From positions 186,001 through 250,000 of the forward strand of contig CAMYMG010000058.1 of the NCBI GenBank assembly GCA_947259295.1: a stretch of 64,000 bases of DNA, given 5' to 3'. Positions 51,755-60,638 of this stretch are shown here, piece after piece. The DNA comes from an uncultured Rhizobiaceae bacterium. Lineage in GTDB: Bacteria > Pseudomonadota > Alphaproteobacteria > Rhizobiales > Rhizobiaceae. Positions within the stretch are counted from its first letter, which is position 1. The number at the start of each line of letters is the position of its first letter. The notes under the pieces are model-generated. The model was not told the origin of the DNA, did no database searches, and saw only the letters and a program-made list of their open reading frames with translations. Made by a program: the position numbers and the translations under genes.

Positions 51755-52285
51755 TCAGCGGTGACGGCGCCAGCTGTACTTTTCCGTCCGTGCAGCGGGT
51801 TTTGCCGAGGGCTGGTAGTAGAGCGGGATGCCACCGATATCGCCGGCCTCGAGCCGCTTGATCAGCACCGGATGCCTCACCTCGAACTCGTCGAAGCCCA
51901 CGCGCAGCATGTGCGGCAGCTGGTCGACGAGAACCTCGCCCGTCGCTCTCACCGCACCTTCGAAACCATGGCGACTGCGCAGCAGCTCGGCCTTGGAGAA
52001 GGAGCGGCCGTCGCTGAACGCTGGGAAAGCCAGCGCCACCAGCGACAGCTGGTCGAGAAGGCCGGCGATCTTGTCGAGCTCGTCGCCCGGCATCAGGAGG
52101 ACGCCAAGCCGCTCCCGCGCCGAGATGCGCTCCTGCTCGCCGAGATCCAGAAACGCCTGCAGCGGCAGGATGAAACGCCCGTTGCCGATCAGTGCCTCGG
52201 CACTTTCGGCATGAGTCCATTCGTCCTCACGGAAACCGTTTGGTGTCCAGAGCCGCGGCGCGGTCCCCGGTGTCGGGTCAGCCAT
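51755..52285 (-). CDS. DUF934 protein of the sulfate-assimilation cluster
   Basis: A 176-residue DUF934 protein, last in the cysG-DUF2849-cysI-cysH run and 9 bases after cysH. DUF934 is almost always beside cysH/cysI, and an accessory role in sulfite or nitrite reduction is presumed without proof. Conserved parts are RLGVLLMPGDEL and GRSFSKAELLRSRHGFEGAVRA (as two blocks). ATG 52285. Confidence 0.87.
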   Translation of the reverse strand: MADPTPGTAPRLWTPNGFREDEWTHAESAEALIGNGRFILPLQAFLDLGEQERISARERLGVLLMPGDELDKIAGLLDQLSLVALAFPAFSDGRSFSKAELLRSRHGFEGAVRATGEVLVDQLPHMLRVGFDEFEVRHPVLIKRLEAGDIGGIPLYYQPSAKPAARTEKYSWRRHR

Positions 52286-52294
52286 CCAGGAATC

Positions 52295-53047
52295 CTACAA
52301 TGATGCGTCGGTCAGCGAGCGATCGAGCCCGGACAGATGTATGCCGCATTCGACTTTCGCCTGTCCAGCCCAGCGGCCGCTGCGCGCATCTTCGCCCGGC
52401 TGCACCGGCTGGGTGCAGGGGAAGCAGCCGATCGACAGGTAGCCGTAGGCGACGAGCGGGTTTTCACGCAGGGCATGCTTTCGCATGTAGTCCGCCTGGT
52501 CGGCAGTGGTCCAGCGCGCCAGCGGGTTGATACGGACGCGTGAGCCGACCGACTCGAACGCCGGCAGGGCTGCCCGGGTCTCGGCCTGGAACCGCTTGCG
52601 GCCGGTGAACCAGGCCCTGAACGGCTCGATGCCGCGCGCCAGCGGCTCGACCTTGCGGATGTCGCAGCAGGCGTCGGTGTTCGACAGATGCAGCTTGCCG
52701 TCGGGATCCCGCTCGTGGAGCGCCGCCTCATCCGGGCTGATGACGCGGACGTCCTTCAGGCCGAAATCCGCGATCAGCGCGTCGCGATAGGATAGTGTCT
52801 CCTCAAAATGCTTTCCGGTGTCGAGGAAGATCACCGGCAGGCTGCGGTCGATGGACGCGATCATGTTCAGCAGCACCGCCGAATCCGCCCCGAAGGAGGA
52901 GACAGCGGCTATCTCGCCCGCGAAATGATCGCGCACGGCACGTTCGATGATCCCTTCGGGTGTGAGATGCCCGTAGAGTGCGTCGAGGCTGGCAGCTTCC
53001 GCCAGCGCTTCGACTTCGGCCTCAGGCGGCCTTGGCTTCGCCAGCAT
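52295..53047 (-). CDS. cysH: assimilatory adenylylsulfate (APS) reductase
   Basis: CysH reduces activated sulfate to sulfite. The 250-residue product has the nucleotide loop SSFGADSAVLL and the cysteine pairs Cys127-Cys128 and Cys208-x2-Cys211, which bind a 4Fe-4S cluster and mark the APS (not PAPS) enzyme. The ECGIHL end holds the catalytic Cys234. ATG 53047 overlaps the cysI end by 26 bases. An APS-type enzyme means no APS kinase step is needed. Confidence 0.93.
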   Translation of the reverse strand: MLAKPRPPEAEVEALAEAASLDALYGHLTPEGIIERAVRDHFAGEIAAVSSFGADSAVLLNMIASIDRSLPVIFLDTGKHFEETLSYRDALIADFGLKDVRVISPDEAALHERDPDGKLHLSNTDACCDIRKVEPLARGIEPFRAWFTGRKRFQAETRAALPAFESVGSRVRINPLARWTTADQADYMRKHALRENPLVAYGYLSIGCFPCTQPVQPGEDARSGRWAGQAKVECGIHLSGLDRSLTDASL

Positions 53048-54692
53048 AGAGCGCCTCCTTGAAGGGAGCCTGCCCGACCCTGCGATAGGCGTCGAGGAAG
53101 GTCTCCGATCGATCCGACCGGATGCGGAGATAGGTCTCCACAACGGTCTCGATTGCATCCGTTATCTCGTCCGGGCCAAAGCCGCGGCCGACGATCTCGC
53201 CGACCGAGGTGTTCTCGTCGCCCGAGCCGCCGAGCGTCACCTGGTAGAGCTCGGCACCCTTCTTCTCGACGCCCAGAATGCCGATATGGCCGACATGGTG
53301 GTGGCCGCAGGCATTGATGCAGCCCGAGATCTTCAGCTTCAGTTCGCCAATGTCGCGCTGGCGCTCCAGCGAGGCAAAGCGCTTCGAGATGTTCTGGGCG
53401 ACGATGATCGAGCGGGCATTGGCAAGCGCGCAATAATCGAGGCCCGGGCAGGCGATGATGTCGGTGATGAGGTTCGAATTGGCGGTCGCCAGTTCGATCT
53501 CGACCAGTCCGTCATAGACCGCCTTCAGGTCGGCGCGTGCGACATGCGGCAGGATCAGATTCTGCTCATGGCTGACGCGGATTTCGTCGAAGGCATATTT
53601 CTCTGCCAGGTCGGCAATGGCCTCCATCTGGCTGTCGCTGGCGTCGCCAGGCGCTTCACCGATACCCTTCAGAGAGATCGTCACGCCGGCATAGTCGGCG
53701 TGGCGATGGGTGATGACGTTCTGGTCCAGCCATTCCGAGAAGCCGCGCGAATCGAGGCGTGCCAGGCGGACGGCCTCGTCGCCCTCGGGCCGTGGCGTCA
53801 GGGCCGGCGGCGCAAAATAGCGCTCAATGGCGCGGATATCCTCATCCGGCAGCTTCAACTCGCCATCCTTGAGGGCCGCGAACTCGGTCTCGACCTGGCG
53901 GGCAAATTCCTCCGCGCCGGTCTCGTGCACCAGGATCTTGATGCGCGCCTTGTACTTGTTGTCGCGCCGGCCGTGCAGATTGTAGACCCTGAGGATCGCG
54001 GTGCAGTAGGACAGCAGATCCTTTTCAGGCAGAAAGTCGTTGATCTTCTTGCCGATCATCGGGGTGCGCCCCTGCCCGCCGCCAACATAGACGGCAAAGC
54101 CTAGTTCACCCTTGTCGTTCTTCTTGAGGTGCAGGCCGATATCGTGGGTCTGGATGGCGGCACGGTCACGCTCCGCCCCGGTCACCGCAATCTTGAACTT
54201 GCGCGGCAGGTAGGAGAATTCCGGGTGCACCGACGACCACTGGCGCAGGATCTCGGCATAGGGGCGCGGATCGGCGACCTCATCGGCGGCGGCGCCGGCG
54301 AAATGGTCGGCCGTGACATTGCGGATGCAGTTGCCGCTGGTCTGGATTGCGTGCATCTCGACGCTTGCCAGGTCCTCGAGGATCGCCGGAATGTCGGACA
54401 GGGCCGGCCAGTTGTACTGGATGTTCTGGCGCGTGGTGAAGTGACCGTAGCCCTTGTCGTACTTGCGGGCGATGTGGCCGAGCATCCGCAACTGCCTGGA
54501 ATTCAGCGTGCCGTAGGGAACGGCGACACGCAGCATGTAGGCATGAAGCTGCAGGTAGACGCCGTTCATCAAACGGAGCGGCTTGAACTGGTCTTCCGTG
54601 ATCTCGCCGGCCAAGCGCCGGTCGACCTGGTCGCTGAACTCGGCGACCCGGGCCTTCACAAAATCATGATCGAATTCATCGTAACGGTACAT
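53022..54692 (-). CDS. cysI: siroheme-dependent sulfite/nitrite reductase
   Basis: The 556-residue hemoprotein reduces sulfite to sulfide. It has two ferredoxin-like/siroheme half-domains, with FTTRQNIQYNW, TSGNCIRNVT, and the cluster-binding cysteines in ACPGLDYC and SGCINACGHHH. It is the single-chain type found in alphaproteobacteria; no CysJ flavoprotein is in the cluster, so the electron donor is not evident. ATG 54692. Siroheme would come from CysG two genes upstream. Confidence 0.94.
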   Translation of the reverse strand: MYRYDEFDHDFVKARVAEFSDQVDRRLAGEITEDQFKPLRLMNGVYLQLHAYMLRVAVPYGTLNSRQLRMLGHIARKYDKGYGHFTTRQNIQYNWPALSDIPAILEDLASVEMHAIQTSGNCIRNVTADHFAGAAADEVADPRPYAEILRQWSSVHPEFSYLPRKFKIAVTGAERDRAAIQTHDIGLHLKKNDKGELGFAVYVGGGQGRTPMIGKKINDFLPEKDLLSYCTAILRVYNLHGRRDNKYKARIKILVHETGAEEFARQVETEFAALKDGELKLPDEDIRAIERYFAPPALTPRPEGDEAVRLARLDSRGFSEWLDQNVITHRHADYAGVTISLKGIGEAPGDASDSQMEAIADLAEKYAFDEIRVSHEQNLILPHVARADLKAVYDGLVEIELATANSNLITDIIACPGLDYCALANARSIIVAQNISKRFASLERQRDIGELKLKISGCINACGHHHVGHIGILGVEKKGAELYQVTLGGSGDENTSVGEIVGRGFGPDEITDAIETVVETYLRIRSDRSETFLDAYRRVGQAPFKEALYAGEAKAA

Positions 54693-54734
54693 TTTTCGTC
54701 TCTCGGGGCGCGTCCGCCCTTGTCAGCTGTTGCG

Positions 54735-55040
54735 TCAGGCCGCCTGGTCGACCGGCAGGGCCTGCTTGCCCAGATCGGTCCGGTTGGTGGGCCCGGCGGC
54801 CCGAATCCGCTCGCGCAGGCGGGAAGGCACGATCTCGCCGCAGACGAGATCGATATCGATGAGATTCACGTCGACGACCTCGTTGTTGGCATAGGCGGCG
54901 TCGCCAAGGGCTTGCAGCCGCGCTTCGGCTTCCTTGTCGCTGGCGACATCGGCGTTGCGCAGCGTTTCCGCCCAGGTGCCGTCATTGGCGAACCAGACGG
55001 CCTCGCCATCGGTCAGGCGGTTTGCGGTCAGGATCTTCAT
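54735..55040 (-). CDS. DUF2849 protein of the sulfate-assimilation cluster
   Basis: A 101-residue DUF2849 protein with the core ILTANRLTDGEAVWF near the start and VVDVNLIDIDLVCG in the middle. It overlaps cysG by four bases and precedes cysI. The family is found in this cluster in many alphaproteobacteria; its biochemical role is unknown. ATG 55040. Confidence 0.87.
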   Translation of the reverse strand: MKILTANRLTDGEAVWFANDGTWAETLRNADVASDKEAEARLQALGDAAYANNEVVDVNLIDIDLVCGEIVPSRLRERIRAAGPTNRTDLGKQALPVDQAA

Positions 55041-56491
55041 GCTGCTGTTCCTTCAACGTCGGCAAATCTTGCCCGCTCCTGCATGTGTGTCGCGAGCGGC
55101 TCGGAACGCTCAAAATTGGCGCCGGCTACGGCGTCGCCGATGATCGTCATGACCGGTCCGGTTAGGTCGGTGCGGGTCTCCAGCGACGGCAGATCGGCCA
55201 GCGTGCCGTGGAAGCGCCTCCGGCCGGACAGGCTCGCATTCTCGACCACCGCGACCGCCGTGTCGGGTGACAGGCCCGCCTCGATCAGCCGCGACGCAAC
55301 GTCGGCAGCCACCGAGCGGCCCATATAGATGGCGACCGTGGCACCAGAGATGGCGAGCTTGCCCCAATCGGGCAGCGTGCCGCCCTTCAGGTCGTGGCCG
55401 GTGGTGAAGACCATCGAGGACGAAACGCCGCGCAACGTCAGCGGCAGCTCGAAATCGGCAGCGGCGGCAAAGGCCGCGGTGACACCCGGAACCACCTCGT
55501 AGGAGATGCCGGCCTCGCGAAGCGCCTGCATTTCTTCGCCGGCGCGGCCGAACACCAGGGGATCGCCGGACTTGAGCCGCACCACGCGCTTGCCCGCATG
55601 GCCAAGGCTCACGAGCAGGTCGTTGATCTCGTCTTGCGACTTCGAGTGGCAGCCCTTGCGCTTGCCGACGGCAATGCGCTCGGCGTCGCGGCGGCCCATG
55701 GCGACGACCGCCTCCGGCACCAGCGCGTCGTAGGCGATGACGTCGGCATCCATCATCATGCGCTGGGCGCGCAGTGTCAGCAAATCTTCAGCTCCAGGCC
55801 CGGCGCCGACCAGCGCGACGTGACCCGCGGCAGATCCGGACCGACGCGCCAGCAATTCCGTGGCGGCGCGGCGGGCTTCCGAAATATGGCCGATCTCCAT
55901 GGCACGCGCCGGCGCGCCGCTGAAGAACTCGTTCCAGAAACGGCGGCGCTCGCCGCCCTTCGGAACCACCTTCTCGACCGAATCGCGAAAACTGTTGGCG
56001 AGCCGCGCCAACGCCCCGAGCGACGGCGACAAGAGACGGTCGATCCGTGCCCGTACGATTTGCGCCAGCACTGGTCCGGCACCTTCGGTGCCAATGGCGA
56101 TCGCCAGCGGCGCGCGGTTGACCAGCGCCGGCGTGAAGAAATCGCAAAGTTCGGGGCGGTCGACGGCGTTGACGGGAATGTTTCTGCGGCGCGCCTCCTC
56201 GGAGATCGCGCGATCCTGTGCTTCATCGCCTGTCGCGGCGAACACCAGAACAGCGCCTTCGAGATGATCCGGCCGGAACGCCTCGACGACCAGTTCGGCG
56301 CCATTGGCCTCGACCCACGCCACCAGATCCGGCTCCGGCGCCGCAGCGACGATGCGCAGCCTGGCGCTCGACTGGCCAAGCAGCCTGGCCTTGGCCGCGG
56401 CTTCCTCGCCGCCGCCGATGATGACCACGGCTTCGCCCTCGACCCGCATGAAGACGGGAAAGGCGTTGAGGCGTGGGGTGTCCTTGGTCAT
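55037..56491 (-). CDS. cysG: siroheme synthase
   Basis: The 484-residue fusion makes siroheme from uroporphyrinogen III. The N-terminal half (about 1-215) is the precorrin-2 dehydrogenase/ferrochelatase with VIIGGGEEAAAKA and the FFTPALVNRAPLAIAIGTEG block; the C-terminal half (about 220-465) is the SAM methyltransferase with VGAGPGAEDLLTLRA, VRLKSGDPLVFGR and the MYMGR-type end (IYMGRS). ATG 56491. It is first in the operon, and its ribosome-binding site lies inside a hairpin at 56501-56522. Confidence 0.96.
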   Translation of the reverse strand: MTKDTPRLNAFPVFMRVEGEAVVIIGGGEEAAAKARLLGQSSARLRIVAAAPEPDLVAWVEANGAELVVEAFRPDHLEGAVLVFAATGDEAQDRAISEEARRRNIPVNAVDRPELCDFFTPALVNRAPLAIAIGTEGAGPVLAQIVRARIDRLLSPSLGALARLANSFRDSVEKVVPKGGERRRFWNEFFSGAPARAMEIGHISEARRAATELLARRSGSAAGHVALVGAGPGAEDLLTLRAQRMMMDADVIAYDALVPEAVVAMGRRDAERIAVGKRKGCHSKSQDEINDLLVSLGHAGKRVVRLKSGDPLVFGRAGEEMQALREAGISYEVVPGVTAAFAAAADFELPLTLRGVSSSMVFTTGHDLKGGTLPDWGKLAISGATVAIYMGRSVAADVASRLIEAGLSPDTAVAVVENASLSGRRRFHGTLADLPSLETRTDLTGPVMTIIGDAVAGANFERSEPLATHMQERARFADVEGTAA

Positions 56492-56500
56492 AACAAACGG

Positions 56501-56522
56501 CTTCCGATAGGGTAGTCGGAAG
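56501..56522 (-). promoter_or_regulatory. hairpin covering the cysG ribosome-binding site
   Basis: On the minus strand CTTCCGA and TCGGAAG form a perfect 7-bp stem with an 8-base loop, ending 9 bases before the cysG ATG. The GGAAG of the right arm is the Shine-Dalgarno sequence, so folding should restrain translation of the first gene of the sulfite-reduction operon. No U-tail follows. Confidence 0.5.
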
Positions 56523-56668
56523 TTTTACGCCCGCGAGCCTGGTGGCTGAAGGAATGGCGTCGCGCAGCCCCTGTGGCGAGGCAATTGGTTTTCTGCCGCC
56601 GCCTTATGCCGCAGAAAAATCATCCCGCCCTTTTGGGCGCTCGGGGGACGCCCCGGAAATGCCCGTAT

Positions 56669-57418
56669 TCAGACGTGCTGGCCGCCGTTGATATGGATTT
56701 CCGAGCCGGTGACATAGGAGGCCTGGCTGGAGCAGAGGAAGAAGATGATGTCGGCGACTTCGGAGGTCGATCCGAGCCGGCGGAGAGGTATTGTTTCGAC
56801 GATCTTGTCGGTGCCCGGCGACAGGATCGCCGTGTCGATCTCGCCCGGCGCAATCGCATTCACGCGGATGCCGTGCGGGCCGAAATCGGCCGCCATTTCG
56901 CGCGTCAGCGAGCCGAGCGCCGCCTTCGATGTCGCGTAGGAGGTGCCGGCGAAGGGATGCACGCGGGTGCCGGCTATCGACGTGACGTTGACGATCGATC
57001 CGCCGCTCGCCGCCAGTTCCTTGAAAAGGCCGCGCGCCAGCATGATCGGCGCGAAGAAATTGACCTGGAAAACGTCGCGCCAGGTGTGCATCGGCGTGTC
57101 AATCGAATTCATCCGGCCACCGTCGGGCATCTTGGGCGAAATGCCGGCATTGTTGACCAGCGCATGCAGCTTGCCGCCGTGCGCTTCCAGCCGATGCCGG
57201 ATTTCCGATACCGCGATGCCGACGTCTTCCTGGTCGGCAAGATCGACCTTGATGTGGTCTTCCGGGCCCGCCGGCCACGGGCAGTCGTCGGCAAAGGACT
57301 GGCGGGAACAGGTGATCACCCGCCATCCCTCGCGCGAGAACCGCTTGACCGTGGCATGGCCGATGCCTCGGCTGGCGCCGGTCAGCACAATCGTCTTGCG
57401 GGTGTCGATCTCGGCCAT
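56669..57418 (-). CDS. short-chain dehydrogenase/reductase
   Basis: A 249-residue SDR with TGASRGIG, NNAG, the catalytic Ser (VTSIAG) and YATSK (Tyr-x3-Lys). It is full length and intact. Neighbours are the cys cluster (177 bases on) and the PBP gene behind it; neither hints at the substrate. A 5-bp CGCCC/GGGCG stem after its stop may be a weak terminator. ATG 57418. Confidence 0.88.
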   Translation of the reverse strand: MAEIDTRKTIVLTGASRGIGHATVKRFSREGWRVITCSRQSFADDCPWPAGPEDHIKVDLADQEDVGIAVSEIRHRLEAHGGKLHALVNNAGISPKMPDGGRMNSIDTPMHTWRDVFQVNFFAPIMLARGLFKELAASGGSIVNVTSIAGTRVHPFAGTSYATSKAALGSLTREMAADFGPHGIRVNAIAPGEIDTAILSPGTDKIVETIPLRRLGSTSEVADIIFFLCSSQASYVTGSEIHINGGQHV

Positions 57419-57485
57419 GACGGGGTTCTCCAGTCCGCTATTTAGCGTTGCGGACCGGACATTGCGAGGGAAATGCTTGGCGTCG

Positions 57486-59675
57486 TCAGCCGCCGGTCAG
57501 GATATCGAGAATCGAGTTGCTGCGCTTGCGGACCGGGCCGCCGACATCGGCGGGCGGCACCGGGCGGATCGACGCTGTCGGCAATTCCTGTGCCTGCTGG
57601 AAACCGGAATCGCCGTCCGCCCGATCCGACGTCCTAGGCGAATTCGCGGGCACGCTGGCGACCGGCGTCGACGGCTCGACCAACGGCCGCTCGCCGCCTT
57701 GCGAACGCCAGGTGCCCGGCAAGGCGGCTACCGGAACGCCTTCATGGGCGGCGACCATGAATTCGTGCCAGGCCTGCGCCGGCAGCGCGCCACCGGTGAC
57801 CTTTCGCATCGGCGCGCCGTCGTCATTGCCGAACCAGACGCCGGTGGTCAGATTGGCGGTGTAGCCGACGAACCAGGCGTCGCGGGAGTTCTGGCTGGTG
57901 CCGGTCTTGCCGGCCGCCGGCCAGGCGAAGGCTGCTTTCCTGGCCGTACCCGTCTCGACCGTGCCGGTCATCATCGAATTCATCATGCCGACGACCTCGG
58001 AACTGACGACGCGCGGATTGCTGCCGCCGGTGTTTTCGTAGAGCACCTCGCCGTCGGACGCGGTGATGCGGCTGACGAAGTGGATGTCCGGCCGATAGCC
58101 GCCATTGGCAAAAGGCACATAAGAGGCGGTGAGTTCGAGCGGCGTGACTTCCGAGGTGCCAAGGGCGATAGAGGTGTTGGCCTGCAGTTCTGACTGAATG
58201 CCCATGCGGTGCGCCGCCTCGACCACGGCACCTGGGCCAACTTCCATGGCCAGTTGCGCGGCAACCGAGTTCAGCGATTTTGCCAGTGCCGTCGCCAGCG
58301 TGACCCGGCCATAATATTTGCCGTGGTAGTTGTCGGGGGTCCACTTGCCGATCTTGATCGGGGCATCGTTGCGGATGCTGTCGGGCGTGCGGCCCTGCTC
58401 CAGCGCTGCCATGTAGACGAACGGCTTGAACGCCGAGCCCGGCTGGCGGCGCGCTTCCGATGCGCGGTCGAACTGGCTGTCGGCATAGTCGTAGCCGCCG
58501 ACCATGGCGCGGACCGCGCCGGAATTGTCGATGGACACAAGAGCGCCCTGGCTGACATTCAGTTCCTTGCCCTTCTCGTCGACCAGCCGACGGATCGACT
58601 TCTCGGCGATCTCCTGCAGGGTGAGGTCGACGGTGGTATCGACAGTGATATCGGTCCTCACATCGCCGATGAGATCGGGCAGTTCCTCCATGATGCGATC
58701 GGCGACGTAGTTTTCCGAGCCTGTCCAGTAGGAGGCGGCGCGCGTCGCGGGCGCGCTCATCGCCATGGTCAACTCCTTGTCGCCAATCAGCTTTTCGTCT
58801 CGCATGGCGGCCAGTACCACCTGGGCGCGCGCCTCGGCAGCCTTGGGATCGCGCGCCGGCGACAAGCGCGAGGGCGCCTTCAGGAGCCCGGCCAGAAGAG
58901 CCGCCTCCGGCAGCGTCACGTCGCGCGCGCTCTTGCCGAAATAGCGCCGCGAGGCAGCTTCCACGCCATAGGCGCCGGAGCCGAAGTAGACCCGGTTGAG
59001 ATACATTTCGAGGATCTGGTCCTTGGTGTGCTCATGCTCCAGCCAGATCGCCAGCAGCACCTCCTGGACCTTTCGCTCGATGGTCCTGTCGGGCTTCAGG
59101 AACAGGTTCTTGGCGAGTTGCTGGGTCAGCGTCGAACCGCCCTGCGTGAAGCGCCCCTGCATCAGGTTCGTTGCCATGGCGCGCGCCAGGCCGATCGGAT
59201 CGATGCCGAGATGCGAATAGAAGCGCCGGTCCTCGATCGCCATCACGGCCTGCGGGATATAGGGCGACATTTCGTGCAGGCCGACGGCCTCGCCGCCGGT
59301 CATGCCTCGATTGGCAAGCAGCCTGCCATCCACCGAAACGATCTTGATGTTGGGGGAGCGGTCGGGGATCGACCAGGTCGTGGCCGCCGGCATCTTGGCG
59401 CCGTAATAGACCACCACCCCGGCTGCGGCGATGCCGCCCCAGATCGCCAGCACGAAGGTCCAGTAAAACAGCCGGCCGAAACGGGCGAACAGGCCGGGCT
59501 TGCGTCGACCGCCCCGGACCTTGGCCTTGCGCTTCGCCGCCGGCTTGCGGCGCGCGGCCTGCTTGCGGCCGGGCACGACGCGATCGTCTTCGGTAACCGA
59601 AAGGCCGCGCGCTGCCTTGCTCTTCGATGCAGTTTCGAAGGTAGGCTCGATGCGCCTGTCGTTTCGTTTCGCCAT
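57486..59675 (-). CDS. class A penicillin-binding protein (PBP1A family)
   Basis: A bifunctional peptidoglycan synthase of 729 residues. After a basic cytoplasmic start (about 1-65) and one membrane helix (about 70-92) come the GT51 glycosyltransferase domain (catalytic Glu148 in AIEDRRFYSH; QGGSTLTQQLAKN) and the transpeptidase domain with Ser413-A-F-Lys, Ser466-L-Asn and Lys589-T-G. The C-terminal ~80 residues are a Pro/Ser-rich tail. ATG 59675. It is probably one of several class A PBPs of the cell. Confidence 0.94.
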   Translation of the reverse strand: MAKRNDRRIEPTFETASKSKAARGLSVTEDDRVVPGRKQAARRKPAAKRKAKVRGGRRKPGLFARFGRLFYWTFVLAIWGGIAAAGVVVYYGAKMPAATTWSIPDRSPNIKIVSVDGRLLANRGMTGGEAVGLHEMSPYIPQAVMAIEDRRFYSHLGIDPIGLARAMATNLMQGRFTQGGSTLTQQLAKNLFLKPDRTIERKVQEVLLAIWLEHEHTKDQILEMYLNRVYFGSGAYGVEAASRRYFGKSARDVTLPEAALLAGLLKAPSRLSPARDPKAAEARAQVVLAAMRDEKLIGDKELTMAMSAPATRAASYWTGSENYVADRIMEELPDLIGDVRTDITVDTTVDLTLQEIAEKSIRRLVDEKGKELNVSQGALVSIDNSGAVRAMVGGYDYADSQFDRASEARRQPGSAFKPFVYMAALEQGRTPDSIRNDAPIKIGKWTPDNYHGKYYGRVTLATALAKSLNSVAAQLAMEVGPGAVVEAAHRMGIQSELQANTSIALGTSEVTPLELTASYVPFANGGYRPDIHFVSRITASDGEVLYENTGGSNPRVVSSEVVGMMNSMMTGTVETGTARKAAFAWPAAGKTGTSQNSRDAWFVGYTANLTTGVWFGNDDGAPMRKVTGGALPAQAWHEFMVAAHEGVPVAALPGTWRSQGGERPLVEPSTPVASVPANSPRTSDRADGDSGFQQAQELPTASIRPVPPADVGGPVRKRSNSILDILTGG

Positions 59676-59794
59676 GAAGCCGATATCCCGTCCCCGTGAT
59701 GGGAATCGGGTGCAGGCTAAATGCGGCGATTTAAGGTGGGGTTAAGCGCAACGATGTCGCAGAAACGTGAGGCTCCCGCGCCGTGTGATGGCCA

Positions 59795-59941
59795 TCAGTT
59801 CTGCTCGATCGAGATGCCGTTGTCGTCAATTCGCAATTCTACGCCGTCGGGCTTCGATTCCTCGCGAAACACGTAGATGCCGAGGGCAATCACCACGACG
59901 ACAAGTGCGCCGATGAGAAGGTAGAGTTGGTTCTGTTTCAT
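59795..59941 (-). CDS. 48-residue single-pass membrane protein
   Basis: This short frame starts at ATG 59941 (MKQNQLYLLIGALVVVVIAL) and stops with TGA at 59795-59797. It has one membrane helix (about 6-24), then a charged tail with REESKPDGVELRIDDNG. The hydrophobic helix with a positive-inside start and an acidic outside tail reads as a real protein, and similar short proteins are known to me in Hyphomicrobiales. It follows the GlsB-like gene by 31 bases. Function unknown. Confidence 0.65.
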   Translation of the reverse strand: MKQNQLYLLIGALVVVVIALGIYVFREESKPDGVELRIDDNGISIEQN

Positions 59942-59972
59942 CGGCGCACCAATCGTTTCAACTACTTACGCG

Positions 59973-60227
59973 TCAGGCGCGCTTTACCAGCCGGATGATG
60001 ACCAACAGGATCACCGCACCGATCGTCGCGTACACGATCGCGTCCAGGATATCGTTGCCGAGCGAAACGCCGAGCGACGGAAACAGAAAGCCGGCAATGA
60101 ACGCACCAACGATACCAACCACGATATTGCCAAGCAGGCCGAAGCCGAAGCCCTTGACGAGAAGTCCCGCCAGCCAACCGGCAATGGCGCCCACGATGAG
60201 GAAGATGATCAGACTTTCAATACCCAT
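59973..60227 (-). CDS. GlsB/YeaQ/YmgE-family small membrane protein
   Basis: An 84-residue, very hydrophobic protein with three membrane helices and the GAIAGWLAGLL(V)KGFGFG and GNIVVGIVGAFIAG glycine-rich motifs of the 'transglycosylase-associated' family. These are small stress-linked inner-membrane proteins without a defined activity. ATG 60227 (MGIESLIIF) is used; the frame runs on upstream without family sequence. Confidence 0.88.
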   Translation of the reverse strand: MGIESLIIFLIVGAIAGWLAGLLVKGFGFGLLGNIVVGIVGAFIAGFLFPSLGVSLGNDILDAIVYATIGAVILLVIIRLVKRA

Positions 60228-60339
60228 GGTATTCCCCTCCCGATAACCCTCTTCGACCGCCAAGCGGCGAATCGAAAGGGTGCAGGAGCATCATAAGCGA
60301 CATTGGGAATATCTGCGAGCGGCCCGGTGAAGGGAGGTG

Positions 60340-60585
60340 TTACTCGTCGTCTTCTTCGCCCGCCGGCTTCCAACTGTGGGGCTCGACGCGCTTCTGGGTG
60401 TCACTGTCGACGAAGGCCCACCAGCCGGCATCGGTCTCGTCCCAGTCGCCGCCGGTCGGCTTCAGCCGTTCCAGCGAACGGTATTGCGCGATGGAGCGGC
60501 TTTCCTGGCCGCCCGGGTCGATCCAGAGCACGGTCACCTTCGAGCCGTCCATCGGCGCGGTGTCTATCGGTCTCGTCTTGCCCAT
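60340..60585 (-). CDS. hypothetical protein with an RPIDTAPMDG motif
   Basis: An 81-residue soluble protein beginning MGKTRPIDTAPMDGSKVTVLW; the 'I-TAP-DG' opening is shared by short proteins seen in many rhizobial and phage genomes, none with a proven role. Tryptophan-rich middle (DAGWWAFVDS) and acidic end. ATG 60585 has AGGGAGGC about 10 bases upstream. It follows nrnC by 53 bases. Confidence 0.7.
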   Translation of the reverse strand: MGKTRPIDTAPMDGSKVTVLWIDPGGQESRSIAQYRSLERLKPTGGDWDETDAGWWAFVDSDTQKRVEPHSWKPAGEEDDE

Positions 60586-60638
60586 CGCAATGCCTCCCTT
60601 TGCCTGCCAACGCTGCCCGGTACGCGCCGGTTCCGCGA

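Noticed and set aside
54129..55328. Open frame of 399 codons opposite cysI, DUF2849 and cysG
   Set aside because: It crosses three real, overlapping genes on the other strand and shows no family feature.
56628..56641. Intrinsic terminator after the SDR gene
   Set aside because: The stem is only 5 bp and the T-run is six bases away, so it is too weak to list as a feature.
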